From Nocardia uniformis NBRC 13702 (lineage in GTDB: Bacteria > Actinomycetota > Actinomycetes > Mycobacteriales > Mycobacteriaceae), in contig NZ_BDCE01000007.1 in NCBI RefSeq assembly GCF_001613345.1, forward strand, positions 60,767 through 124,766: a stretch of DNA of 64,000 nucleotides. The letters are read 5' to 3'. The notes under the pieces were generated by a model that worked only from the letters and a program-made list of their open reading frames with translations, searched no databases and had not been told where the DNA came from. Positions 17,265 through 25,622 of this stretch are shown here, in pieces. Numbering within the stretch: the stretch's first letter is position 1; the number at the start of each line of letters is the position of its first letter. A program made the translations under genes and the position numbers.

Positions 17265-18875
17265 TCAGCGCTTGCGCACCACGCGGGTTTCGTCCCACAC
17301 CGGTTCGTCCGACTCGTAGACCTGGCCGTCGGAGCCGAACACCAGGTAGCGGTCGAAGTCGTCGGCGAACCAGCGGTCGTGGGTTACCGCCACCACGGTG
17401 CCGTCGAAGGCGTTCAGGCCGTCCTGTAGGGCTTCGGCGCTGGCCAGATCGAGGTTGTCGGTGGGCTCGTCGAGGAGGAGCAGGGTGGTGCCGGACAGTT
17501 CGAGGAGCAGGATTTGCAGGCGGGCCTGCTGGCCACCGGAGAGGGTTTCGAAGCGTTGCTCGCCAATGGTTCCGGCGAGTTCGTAGCGGGCCAGGACCTT
17601 CATCGCCTCGTTCTTGAAACGGGCGTGTTCGGTCATGACGATCTCGACCGGAGTGCGGCCCAGCAGTTCGGGATGCGAGTGGGTCTGGGCGAAATGGCCG
17701 GGGATTACCCGGGATCCGAGTCGGGCCACGCCGGTGTGCGCGACATCGCCACCGGCGATCAGCCGCAGGAAGTGCGACTTTCCCGAGCCATTGGAACCCA
17801 GCACCGCGACCCGTTCGCCGTACCAGATCTCCAGATCGAACGGTTTCATCAGACCGGTCAGCTCTAGGCTCTCGCAGATCACCGCGCGCTTCGCGGTGCG
17901 GCCGCCGCGCAGGCGCATATTGATGTTCTGATCCCGAGCCGACTCCTGCGGCGGTCCGGCCTCCTCGAACTTGCGCAGGCGGGTCTGAGCCGAGTGGTAA
18001 GCCGCCGCCATGGTGTCCATGTACTTGGCGCGCTGCCCGAGCATGAGCACCAGTTTCTTGAGCTTGGCGTGCTCCTCGTCCCAACGTCTGCGCAGCTCGT
18101 CGAGCCGCGCGTTGCGATCCCGGCGCGCCTCCGCGTAGGACGCGAAACCACCGCCGTGCACCCAGATATTGCCGCCCTCGACGGTAATGATCCGATCGGC
18201 GGCATTCGCCAGCAGCTGCCGGTCGTGGCTGACCAGCAGCACGGTCTTCGAGGTTTCCCGCAGCTGGTTCTCCAGCCAGACCTTGCCCGGCACATCCAGA
18301 TAGTTGTCCGGCTCGTCGAGCAGCAGGGTCTGGTCCGGACCGCGCAGCAGCGCCTCCAACACCAGGCGCTTCTGTTCACCGCCGGACAGCGTATTGACCT
18401 CGCGGTATTTGCAGCGGTCGTACGGGATGCCGAGCGCGGCGATGGTGCAGGCGTCCCAGGTGACCTCGATGTCGTAGCCGCCCGCATCGCTGTAGTCGGA
18501 AATCGCCTGGGCGTAGCGCATTTGGATCTTCTCCGATTCGCTCTCCATCATCGCGATCTCGGCCTTGTCGAGCTGAGCGGCCGCCACCCGGATCGGTTCG
18601 GGAGCCACGCTGACCAGCAGGTCGTGCACCGTCATGGTGTCGCGGATACTGCCGATGAACTGCCGCATGACGCCCAGGCCGCCGGAGCTGACCACGCTGC
18701 CCTCGACCGGCTCGGCGTCCCCGGCGATCAATCGCATCAGGGTGGTCTTGCCCGCCCCGTTCGGTCCGACCAGCGCGGCCTTGACCCCGTCACCGACCCG
18801 GAACGACACATCGTTCAGTAGCGGCCGACCATCCGGCAGCACGTAAGTCAGCCGACCCACTTCGACGTGTCCCAC
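17265..18875 (-). CDS. ABC-F family ATPase (ribosome-associated, EttA/antibiotic-resistance group)
   Basis: This 536-residue protein has two ABC domains and no membrane segments. Domain 1: LVGPNGAGKTTLMRLIAG (Walker A), LSGGEQKRLVLEALL (signature), LLLDEPDNYLD (Walker B). Domain 2: LGSNGSGKSHFLRLIAG, LSGGQQARLQILLLEL, LLLLDEPTDNLD. A charged linker helix between them (RRDRNARLDELRRRWDEEHAKLKK) is the P-site tRNA-interaction motif of ABC-F proteins. These proteins act on the ribosomal E site, easing stalling or protecting against drugs. The GTG at 18875 has GGAAGGGATGTT before it and was preferred over the upstream ATG at 18935. Whether it confers resistance cannot be read from sequence. Confidence 0.9.
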   Translation of the reverse strand: MGHVEVGRLTYVLPDGRPLLNDVSFRVGDGVKAALVGPNGAGKTTLMRLIAGDAEPVEGSVVSSGGLGVMRQFIGSIRDTMTVHDLLVSVAPEPIRVAAAQLDKAEIAMMESESEKIQMRYAQAISDYSDAGGYDIEVTWDACTIAALGIPYDRCKYREVNTLSGGEQKRLVLEALLRGPDQTLLLDEPDNYLDVPGKVWLENQLRETSKTVLLVSHDRQLLANAADRIITVEGGNIWVHGGGFASYAEARRDRNARLDELRRRWDEEHAKLKKLVLMLGQRAKYMDTMAAAYHSAQTRLRKFEEAGPPQESARDQNINMRLRGGRTAKRAVICESLELTGLMKPFDLEIWYGERVAVLGSNGSGKSHFLRLIAGGDVAHTGVARLGSRVIPGHFAQTHSHPELLGRTPVEIVMTEHARFKNEAMKVLARYELAGTIGEQRFETLSGGQQARLQILLLELSGTTLLLLDEPTDNLDLASAEALQDGLNAFDGTVVAVTHDRWFADDFDRYLVFGSDGQVYESDEPVWDETRVVRKR

Positions 18876-18984
18876 AACATCCCTTCCGGCAGATTCCCCC
18901 GCCGGAGGGTACCCGGGGCCTGGTCGGGTCGGCACCTGAGTTTCGGCGGAGGCACGGCTTGATCAACCGACTCGATGGCGCGAT

Positions 18985-19080
18985 GTCGGCGCAACCCCGT
19001 CGTCGTGGGTGTCGGCGCGCAACCCCGTCGTCGTGGGTGTCGGCGCGGGTCGCTGGTGTGGTGGGTGTCGGCGCGACCCC
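18985..19080. repeat. Imperfect tandem repeat, about 26-28 bp unit
   Basis: About 3.5 copies start with GTCGGCGC followed by AACCCCGTCGTCGTGGGT, at 18985, 19011, 19039 and 19067. The third copy is diverged and the fourth is cut off by the palindromic pair. It is part of the 435-bp gap between the ABC-F gene and the PGRP gene, which holds no gene. Confidence 0.65.
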
Positions 19081-19082
19081 CC

Positions 19083-19159
19083 GTCATCCCGGCGTGTTTT
19101 TGGCCGGGATCCACTACGGCAAGCGGTGTGGATTCCGGCCAAAACCATGCCGGAATGAC
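19083..19159. repeat. Palindromic mini-element, complete inverted pair
   Basis: Forward unit 19083-19114 (GTCATCCCGGC ... GGCCGGGATCCAC), an approximately 13-base spacer, and reverse unit 19128-19159 (GTGGATTCCGGCC ... CCGGAATGAC). The two 32-base units are near-perfect reverse complements, so the whole can fold as one long hairpin. This is the cleanest intergenic example. Confidence 0.85.
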
Positions 19160-19163
19160 GAGG

Positions 19164-19236
19164 TTGGGTGCTGGGTCGAGATTGGATGCTGGGTCGAGGT
19201 TAGGTGCTGGGTCGAGAGTTGTGTGCTCGGTTGAGG
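19164..19236. repeat. 18-bp tandem repeat, four copies
   Basis: Four copies of an 18-base unit, TTGGGTGCTGGGTCGAGA and variants, start at 19164, 19182, 19200 and 19218. The last is diverged. It lies immediately next to the palindromic pair. Confidence 0.75.
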
Positions 19237-19256
19237 TAGGCACCCGGTTGCAAGGT

Positions 19257-19288
19257 CGAGCCCGGCCGTTGGATTACGGCCGGGCTCG
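19257..19288. terminator. Hairpin terminator of the PGRP gene
   Basis: Arms CGAGCCCGGCCGT and ACGGCCGGGCTCG pair perfectly around TGGATT, 22 bases beyond the stop of the minus-strand amidase gene. Confidence 0.75.
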
Positions 19289-19310
19289 AATCATGCTGTG
19301 TTACGCCAGT

Positions 19311-21677
19311 TTACGGGACCGGCGCGGCCTGTGGCATGGGTGACGGGATCGGGTCGGCGGCGGGCAGCGACGGCAGCGTCGCCGGTATCGGTGACGCCGC
19401 TGGCGACTGCGTCGTGCCGTAGTTGTCGAGAATGGTGGTCACGATATTGGTGACCTTGTTGAAAATCAGTGAGCCGTGCTGGAAGTCGGTGCGAACACCG
19501 TCGGTCACCTCGTATTCATTGCCGGTCGGCATACCCAGCAGACCGGTGAACGCGCCCAGCTGGATAAAGCGCTCCAGGATCTTTCCGGCCATTTGGAAGA
19601 CCTGCCCACCCGGCGACGCGTAGACGACCCCATTGGTGAACTTGGCGTACTGGCCACCGTCCAGGGTCGGATACGGCTCGGAAATGGGCGCTCCCAGCGG
19701 CCCGGCAGCCCCGCCCTGGTCGGCCCAGTGGCGCGCCACCGTACTGCGATCCAGCATGCTCAGCAGGGAGGCGGTGAGGTCGGCCAGGGTCGCCAGATCC
19801 TCGTCGGTATCCGGGTTCACGGACTGCTGCGGAGCCGGACCACGATCGGTCTGCGAACGCGGCGGGGTCGGTGCCTGCTGCGTTTCCGGAGTCGAGACAC
19901 CGGCCGCGATAGCGCGGATACGGTCCATTACGTCGTAGCCGGCGTCACCGGGGCAGGAGGTATTGCCGACATCGCGGTGCGCGAACACAATCGGCAGTTT
20001 CACCGACTGGCCCAGCGCGTAGCGGGTGTACTGGCTGCCCTCCGAGATCATGGAGGTGTAGCCCTCCGGATCCAGGCCCGCGATTCGCGAACGCCAGCCG
20101 ATGAAATCGCCCACCGCCTGGACGGCCGCCGAGGTCGGGGCCTCCTCCTCGTGATTGCCCATGAACGCGATGCCGGAGGTGTTCTCGTTGAACCCGCCCG
20201 TATGCGCGCCCTGCACCGCCTTGTCGAGTCCGCCCGCGCGTCCCTCGAAGGTCTGACCGTACTTGTCGACCAGGGCGTTGTAGCCGATATCGCACCAGCC
20301 CAACGTCTTCGCGTGATAGGCGTAGATGGCGCGCACAATGCCCGCCGACTCCGACTTGGAGTAGTCGTTGCGACCCGCGGTATGGTGCACCGCGATTCCG
20401 GCGACGCCGTCGGCGTCATAGGTCGGGTCCTCGCAGCGCAGCGATTCGTCGGCACCCCACTGGGCACGCGAGATCACTTTGGGTCCGCCGCCGGGCAGCG
20501 GAGCCGCCACCTCGGACAGCGTCGAATCGATGGCCCCGCGGCCCGGATCGATGAGTACCGCGGACAGCGCCTCCAGGCCGATCTGCGCGGGATCGCCCGC
20601 GACCTCGGTACGGGGGAGCCCCGGAGTCGCGGCGGCCGGATCGGCGGGGAGCGCCGGATCGACCGGCTGCCCGGCATCCTCGGGTACCGCGATATCGGTG
20701 GATTTGGCCGCGGTCGGCTTGCGGGTCAACAGGATCTGCACGGCTTTGGTATTGCCGACGTAGATCGGTTCGGTACCGGACTTGGCATCCGGAACGCCAT
20801 CCCTGGCCGTGGTGTCCACCGGCTCGGTGCTGTACCACTCGCCCCAGCTGCCATCGGGGCGTTTGGCGCGAATCATGGCCGTGGTGCCCGACATATCCTT
20901 CGCGGTGAGCGCGACCATGCTGAACGGCGTGTCGCGGGTGATCTCCTTGACCTGCGCACCCACCTGGTCGACGAATTCGTTCGGCACCACACCGGGTGCC
21001 AGCGCCGGGCGATTGGGATCACCGCCGATCAGGGGCGCGGCCGGCATTGCGGGAGCATGGGTTTCGTCCGCGGCCTTCGGTTCGGGGGACCCGGGAGCGG
21101 GCGCGTCGGAACCGGGCGCGGTGGGAGCCGAGGGATTTTCGATGCCCGTATCGGTCTCGGGAGTGGAACCGGGGGCGGGAGAGTCACCGGGATCGGTGGG
21201 CGCGGCGTCGGATTCGACGTTCGGCGCGGGCGTTTCGTTATCGGGCGCGAGCTGGGATTCGACCTCGCCGGGTTCGGCGATGAATCCGGGCGCTCCGGTG
21301 AAGGGTCTTTGGGGAGAAGCCGCGGGGTTACCTAGTCGAGGTAGTGGAATCTCGCTGGGTAGCTCCACCCCCGGCGGTAGGGGTAGACCTGCGGGGATCT
21401 GAATCGACGCCGGTATCGGCAGCATCCGTAGATCGGATAGTCGTAGGTCCGGTAGTGGCAGACCGGTGATGTCACGCAGCGGCAGCACCACGTCCGGCGC
21501 GGCGCTCCACGCCGTCTCCGCCAGCTTCGCTGGAATTGCCGCGTAGTTGCTTTGATTGATATCTCGGTACTTGGGCGTGTCGCTCATGGCGAGGACACTC
21601 ACCGGCGCTGTAACCGCCAGTAGGGCGACAACCGGGAGGACGTATGAGCGTTTCGGTTTGCGGTACGGCACGTGCAT
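19311..21677 (-). CDS. Secreted peptidoglycan amidase: PGRP/N-acetylmuramoyl-L-alanine amidase domain plus C-terminal LGFP repeats (Rv3811-like)
   Basis: This 788-residue exported protein has an N-terminal signal or anchor (KRSYVLPVVALLAVTAPVSVLAM). A Pro-rich, acidic low-complexity region (about 130-230) follows, then a region with a conserved FSMVALTAKDMSGTTAMIR strand. The PGRP domain (about 400-600) has zinc ligands in VHHTAG (His431) and AHRDVGNTSCPGD. It would cut the stem peptide from peptidoglycan. The last part carries two LGFP repeats (GPLGAPIS, LLGMPTG), which are thought to anchor proteins to the cell wall. The ATG at 21677 follows GGGAGATGC. M. tuberculosis Rv3811 lies at the matching place near glf, supporting orthology. 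It is transcribed divergently from the SpoIID-like gene. Confidence 0.92.
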   Translation of the reverse strand: MHVPYRKPKRSYVLPVVALLAVTAPVSVLAMSDTPKYRDINQSNYAAIPAKLAETAWSAAPDVVLPLRDITGLPLPDLRLSDLRMLPIPASIQIPAGLPLPPGVELPSEIPLPRLGNPAASPQRPFTGAPGFIAEPGEVESQLAPDNETPAPNVESDAAPTDPGDSPAPGSTPETDTGIENPSAPTAPGSDAPAPGSPEPKAADETHAPAMPAAPLIGGDPNRPALAPGVVPNEFVDQVGAQVKEITRDTPFSMVALTAKDMSGTTAMIRAKRPDGSWGEWYSTEPVDTTARDGVPDAKSGTEPIYVGNTKAVQILLTRKPTAAKSTDIAVPEDAGQPVDPALPADPAAATPGLPRTEVAGDPAQIGLEALSAVLIDPGRGAIDSTLSEVAAPLPGGGPKVISRAQWGADESLRCEDPTYDADGVAGIAVHHTAGRNDYSKSESAGIVRAIYAYHAKTLGWCDIGYNALVDKYGQTFEGRAGGLDKAVQGAHTGGFNENTSGIAFMGNHEEEAPTSAAVQAVGDFIGWRSRIAGLDPEGYTSMISEGSQYTRYALGQSVKLPIVFAHRDVGNTSCPGDAGYDVMDRIRAIAAGVSTPETQQAPTPPRSQTDRGPAPQQSVNPDTDEDLATLADLTASLLSMLDRSTVARHWADQGGAAGPLGAPISEPYPTLDGGQYAKFTNGVVYASPGGQVFQMAGKILERFIQLGAFTGLLGMPTGNEYEVTDGVRTDFQHGSLIFNKVTNIVTTILDNYGTTQSPAASPIPATLPSLPAADPIPSPMPQAAPVP

Positions 21678-21852
21678 CTCCCATTCCAGGTAGAACCGTC
21701 GATCGTCACCCGAAGACGGGGGTTGATTCCTGACGAATCAACGATCACACTAGTCCCAACTGCAACATCTGTCACAATCCCTAAATCTGTAGTTGAGGAT
21801 TACCAAGCGATAGCTCGAATGTAACCTCGGAATCCGACAGAACGGGTATGAC

Positions 21853-23163
21853 ATGCCGAACGGATACCTGCTACGACGGCGCAGAAGGCGACAAACGATC
21901 GGACTCTGCGTGGTCACCGCGGCCTTGACCGGCGGCACCGCCGCCGTGCTCTGGGCCTGGCCCGAAGGGCGCGCCGGCGACGATATCCACGCGCAGGCCG
22001 TCGCCGGGCCCTACGGTCACGGCCGCGGCCTCAGCCAGCACGGCGCACTGAACCAGGCCAAGGATGGCTGGACGGCCGAATCCATTCTCGCCCACTACTA
22101 TCCGGGTGCCGAGCTGGGCGCCATCGGGCAGACGAATGTCCTGGTGCGCCTGATGGCTCAGGACGACAGCACCCTCGACGTGTACTCCGACGCCGGACTC
22201 TTCGTGGCGGGCCGCCGCGTCATTCCGGGCCAGGCCGCCCACCTCACCGCCACCCCGAACGGGGCCGATGTGGTCATCACCAGTGACTGCGACGGCGAAG
22301 TGCTGTGGGAGGGCAGTACCGACGATCCCTGGGTCTACCCCGTGGAATTCGGACCGGACCGACCCGCCGTGGAACACCTCGCGCTCTGTGGCGGCAGCGC
22401 CTACCGCGGCGCGCTCGGCGTGGCGCTCGATGGCGAATCCGCCCGCACCGTCAACGATGTCGACGTCGACGACTATCTGCGCGGCGTCGTCCCGGCCGAA
22501 ATGCAGGCCAACTGGGCCGATCAGGGTGGCGCGGAAGCCCTGCGCGCCCAGGCCATTGCCGCCCGCTCCTACGCCCTGTCCGAAACGCGCTACGCCTATG
22601 CCCAGACCTGCGATACCACCGACTGCCAGGCTTATCCCGGCACCGACCGAGAGGACGACCGCGCCACGGCGGCGGTATTCGCCTCCAGCGGTCAGGTCCT
22701 ACTGCGCGATGGTCACATCCTGCGCAGCGAATACTCCGCCGCCCCCGACGGCGGTTCCGCCATCGATATCCAAACCCTCGCGGTCGGGCCCACCCCCGCC
22801 GAATTGGCCCCGGGCCCAATGCCTTCCGAAGTTCCCTCGGAACTTCCGACCGAGGAAGCACCGACCTGGGAAGGTGATGCCGCGACCGACCTGCCCGCGG
22901 TGCTCCTCGACCTGATCGAACTGGTCGCTCCCGAGCCAGGAGCCACTGCCCCGCAGCCCCCGGCCCCCACCCCGGCCCGCGCTCCCAACCCCGGCACCAC
23001 CCTGGCCCCCACCACCGCGTCCACCCCGACTCCACCGGCGGTGCGGTATCCCCAGCCGACAACGTCCACGCCGAACATTCCGGTGCGGAGCGCGCAGGTC
23101 GCCGATGTGCCCGGCGCTACCGTGACCGCGGAATCCGTCCCACTGACCGGCGAATCCGAGTAG
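21853..23163 (+). CDS. SpoIID/LytB-domain protein, exported
   Basis: This 436-residue protein starts with a basic stretch (LLRRRRRRQ) and a membrane segment (CVVTAALTGGTAAVLWAW). The SpoIID domain holds VAGPYGHGRGLSQHGALNQAKDGW, then VDDYLRGVVPAEMQANW and ALRAQAIAARSYAL, with the catalytic-type Glu in PAEM. RSEYSAAPDGG closes the conserved part. SpoIID of spore formers is a lytic transglycosylase acting on denuded glycan. Nocardia do not form endospores, so here it is likely a wall-remodelling enzyme, matching the amidase transcribed divergently from it. The C-terminal 130 residues are Pro/Thr-rich and wall-spanning in type. Confidence 0.88.
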   Translation: MPNGYLLRRRRRRQTIGLCVVTAALTGGTAAVLWAWPEGRAGDDIHAQAVAGPYGHGRGLSQHGALNQAKDGWTAESILAHYYPGAELGAIGQTNVLVRLMAQDDSTLDVYSDAGLFVAGRRVIPGQAAHLTATPNGADVVITSDCDGEVLWEGSTDDPWVYPVEFGPDRPAVEHLALCGGSAYRGALGVALDGESARTVNDVDVDDYLRGVVPAEMQANWADQGGAEALRAQAIAARSYALSETRYAYAQTCDTTDCQAYPGTDREDDRATAAVFASSGQVLLRDGHILRSEYSAAPDGGSAIDIQTLAVGPTPAELAPGPMPSEVPSELPTEEAPTWEGDAATDLPAVLLDLIELVAPEPGATAPQPPAPTPARAPNPGTTLAPTTASTPTPPAVRYPQPTTSTPNIPVRSAQVADVPGATVTAESVPLTGESE

Positions 23164-23180
23164 TACACAGCCGATTACGC

Positions 23181-23202
23181 GAACACCCGCGCGTGGGCGT
23201 TC
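23181..23202. terminator. Short hairpin between convergent genes
   Basis: GAACACCC and GGGCGTTC pair with one mismatch around GCGCGT, in the 54-bp gap between the SpoIID-like gene and marR. Weak, but it is the only candidate there. Confidence 0.4.
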
Positions 23203-23217
23203 CGCCGACCGGCGCTC

Positions 23218-23718
23218 TCAGCTGAGTGCGGTGTCGCCGAGCGATTCGGCCAGCCCGCGCAGGAGTTTCACGAGCTGTTCGCGATCGTCGCCGCTCAGCG
23301 TGCTCAGCAGCCGTTCCTCATTGGCCACGTGCAGCGGCAGTAGTTCGTTGACCAGGGTGCGGCCCTTATCGGTGAGTTGAACGCGGATCGACCGGCGGTC
23401 GGTCGCGTCGGGTACTCGCACGACCAGATCCTTGGCCGCCAGCCGATCGATGCGGTTGGTGATCGCGCCCGAGGTCCGCATGGAGGCCTTGTTGAGCGCG
23501 CCCGCGGTGAGGCCCGTATCCCCGCCGGACCGGACCAGCGTGGCCAAGACGTCGAACTCCCAGAACTCCAGCCCGTGGGCGTTGAAGAACTCGGTGAGTT
23601 CCAGGTCCAGGAATCGGGCCAGACGAGTGATGCGCCCGACCACCTCCATGGGGGAAACGTCCACGTCAGGACGCTGCTGCCGCCAGGCGGCCGTGATCAG
23701 GTCGATTGCGTCGGCCAT
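23218..23718 (-). CDS. MarR-family transcriptional regulator
   Basis: This 166-residue protein has the MarR winged-helix fold: helix region VGRITRLARFLDLELTEFFNAHGL, then EFDVLATLVRSGGDTGLTAGALNKASMRTSGAITNRIDRL (recognition helix) and the wing DLVVRVPDATDRRSIRVQLTDKGRTLVNELL (DRR motif). Such proteins are dimeric repressors released by small phenolic or toxic ligands. The ATG at 23718 follows AGAGGAG. It is divergent from the EamA transporter with two inverted copies of a shared motif between them, so it probably represses itself and the transporter. The typical length is about 150-170 residues, so it is complete. Confidence 0.92.
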   Translation of the reverse strand: MADAIDLITAAWRQQRPDVDVSPMEVVGRITRLARFLDLELTEFFNAHGLEFWEFDVLATLVRSGGDTGLTAGALNKASMRTSGAITNRIDRLAAKDLVVRVPDATDRRSIRVQLTDKGRTLVNELLPLHVANEERLLSTLSGDDREQLVKLLRGLAESLGDTALS

Positions 23719-23738
23719 CACCACTCCTCTCGAGGGAA

Positions 23739-23806
23739 ATAATCTCAACGTGAAGATACTTGACGCCGAGGTACTTCCGATGCTTTTATTTCAATGTTGA
23801 GATTAT
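23739..23806. promoter_or_regulatory. Candidate MarR operator pair in divergent promoter region
   Basis: ATAATCTCAACGTGAAGA (23739-23756) and TTTCAATGTTGAGATTAT (23789-23806) are reverse complements of each other apart from two or three bases. Each also contains a near-palindromic TTCAAYGTTGA-like core. They flank the centre of the gap between marR and the transporter. The local AT-richness also fits a promoter. The assignment is inferred from position. Confidence 0.6.
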
Positions 23807-23822
23807 CAATGAGGAGCGAATA

Positions 23823-24755
23823 ATGACCACCGCACGCGCCGGGGCAGCCTCGTACACCGGCACTCTCGCCCTGACTGCTCTCGCGCCGCTGGTGTGGGGG
23901 TCCACCTACGCGATCACCACCGAATTCCTGCCGCCGGACCGGCCGCTCTTCACCGCCCTCATGCGGGCGCTACCCGCCGGACTGCTGCTGCTGGCCATTA
24001 CCCGGGTGCTGCCGCGCGGCGAATGGCTCTGGCGGGCAGGTGTTCTCGGCGCACTGAATATCGGCGCGTTCTTCCCGCTGCTATTCCTCGCCGCCTACCG
24101 GCTGCCCGGTGGCGTGGCGGCCGTACTCGGTGCGGCTCAACCGCTGTTCGCCCTCGGCCTCGCGGTTCTGCTGCTCGGCGAAAGGCCCACCACCCGCAAG
24201 GTATCGGCGGGTGTCATCGGACTCTTCGGTGTCTCCCTGGTAGTACTGCGCGCTACCGCCGCCCTCGATACCGTCGGCGTCATCGCCGGACTCCTCGGTG
24301 CGGTATCCATGGGCGCCGGTGTCGTGCTCACCAAGCGCTGGGGGCGACCCGAAGGCGTTGGACCCCTTGCCATGACAGGTTGGCAGCTGGCCGCGGGTGG
24401 TTTGATGCTGCTGCCGCTGGCGCTGCTGGTCGAAGGCGCACCGCCCGCATTGGACGCCGAGGCCATCGGTGGCTACCTGTACCTCGGTCTGCTCGGTACC
24501 GCGGCCGCGTACGCCCTCTGGTTCCGTGGTCTCAGCCGGGTGCCCGCCAGCTCGGCCGCCCTGCTCGGCCTGCTCAGCCCGCTGTCGGCCGCCATTATCG
24601 GCTGGGTCGCACTCGGTCAGGCACTCAGCCCGATTCAGGTGCTCGGCATTGCCATCGCCCTCGGCGCCACCCTGTTCGGACAACTCGGTGGAGCACCCAA
24701 GCCCGTTGCCCCACAGCTGATCCCACCGGCCGCTACACCTGCTCGCGCTCTCTGA
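23823..24755 (+). CDS. EamA-family (drug/metabolite transporter) exporter
   Basis: This 310-residue polytopic membrane protein has about ten helices arranged as two EamA repeats. Repeat 1 starts LALTALAPLVWGSTYAITTEFLPPDRPLF, with LPGGVAAVLGAAQPLFAL as the conserved helix and VLLLGERPT. Repeat 2 contains VSMGAGVVLTKRWGRP, then ASSAALLGLLSPLSAAIIGWVALGQAL. Members export amino acids, nucleosides or toxic metabolites; the substrate is unknown. The ATG at 23823 follows GAGGAGCGAATA. It lies divergent to marR and is likely controlled by it; the NAD(P)H-binding gene downstream may belong to the same unit. Confidence 0.9.
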   Translation: MTTARAGAASYTGTLALTALAPLVWGSTYAITTEFLPPDRPLFTALMRALPAGLLLLAITRVLPRGEWLWRAGVLGALNIGAFFPLLFLAAYRLPGGVAAVLGAAQPLFALGLAVLLLGERPTTRKVSAGVIGLFGVSLVVLRATAALDTVGVIAGLLGAVSMGAGVVLTKRWGRPEGVGPLAMTGWQLAAGGLMLLPLALLVEGAPPALDAEAIGGYLYLGLLGTAAAYALWFRGLSRVPASSAALLGLLSPLSAAIIGWVALGQALSPIQVLGIAIALGATLFGQLGGAPKPVAPQLIPPAATPARAL

Positions 24756-24786
24756 GCTCGGTCAGAAGTCCTGAGCGGAACCCCTC

Positions 24787-24810
24787 GTCATTCAAGCGTG
24801 CCGGGATGAC
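24787..24810. repeat. Collapsed palindromic mini-element remnant
   Basis: GTCATTC, four bases, then GTGCCGGGATGAC: the left end of a forward unit joined to the right end of a reverse unit, as if the middle of an inverted pair had been deleted. It forms a small hairpin after the transporter gene. Confidence 0.5.
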
Positions 24811-24913
24811 GGGGCGGATCGGTCCCGAAACATGCGGCACCTCCGGCCATCCGCTCAGGCAGCTACCCCTCCCCGGACTGACGGGAACGTACCCACAGGA
24901 AGGTTCAAAACCA

Positions 24914-25555
24914 ATGCACATCACCGTTTTCGGAGCCACCGGCGGCGTAGGAAGCCGAGTTGTCGACGAGGTACTACGACGCGGACATGCGGTGCGTGCC
25001 GTCGCCCGCAATCCCGAACGGCTGCGCGAACTGCCGGATGCGGTCGAGGTGCGCGGCGGTGACGCCACCGACGCCGCCCAGATCGCGGATATCGTCGCCG
25101 GAAGCGATCTTGTCATCAGTGCGACCCGGCCGGTTGTCGGCGCGGAGCACCAGCTCGCCGAGGTCGCCGCCGCTCTCCTGGTAGGTCTGGCGCACAGCGG
25201 GATTCGCCTGCTCGTGGTCGGCGGGGCGGGCAGCCTCATTGTGCCGGGCACCGGGAAAATACTGACCGAGCAGCCGGACTTCCCCGCCGAACTGCTGCCC
25301 ATCGCCGACGCGTGCAATCGACAGTTCGAGGTGTTCCGCGCAGCTCAGGACGGTCCGGTCAACTGGACCTACGTCAGTCCGCCCGCCCTGCTGGAACCCG
25401 GTGTGCGGACCGGTGATTACCGCCTCGGCACCGATGAACTCCTCGCCGACGCCGACGGCAATTCCGCCATCTCCATGGAGGATCTCGCGGTGGCCCTGGT
25501 GGATGAGGCCGAAAGGCCGAAGCACCACCGCACCCGGTTCACCGCCGGGTACTGA
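24914..25555 (+). CDS. NAD(P)H-binding Rossmann protein (atypical SDR, YwnB/NmrA-like)
   Basis: This 213-residue protein starts MHITVFGATGGVGSRVVDEV with the atypical-SDR cofactor motif GATGGVGS. RGHAVRAVARNPERL, a DATD segment and LLVVGGAGSLIVPG follow. It lacks the YxxxK catalytic pair of classical short-chain dehydrogenases, as expected for the NAD(P)H-binding/NmrA-like group, whose members act as redox sensors or reductases. The ATG at 24914 is chosen because the nucleotide-binding strand starts at once. The open frame extends over 1 kb upstream only as a shadow of the transporter. The gap of 158 bp to the transporter makes co-transcription possible. Confidence 0.88.
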   Translation: MHITVFGATGGVGSRVVDEVLRRGHAVRAVARNPERLRELPDAVEVRGGDATDAAQIADIVAGSDLVISATRPVVGAEHQLAEVAAALLVGLAHSGIRLLVVGGAGSLIVPGTGKILTEQPDFPAELLPIADACNRQFEVFRAAQDGPVNWTYVSPPALLEPGVRTGDYRLGTDELLADADGNSAISMEDLAVALVDEAERPKHHRTRFTAGY

Positions 25556-25622
25556 TAGCGCTTCGGCCGCTGCCCCGGAATGACGAAGGCGGCCGGGACC
25601 CGCGACCTCGATCCCAGCAGGA

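Noticed and set aside
23894..24900. Upstream extension of the NAD(P)H-binding protein frame by about 340 codons
   Set aside because: It lies wholly within the EamA gene in another frame and has Arg/Ala-rich shadow composition.
25562..25606. Another palindromic-element copy (CCCCGGAATGAC ... GGCCGGGACC) after the NAD(P)H-binding gene
   Set aside because: Only about ten bases of each unit end match and the loop is missing; too degraded to separate from chance.
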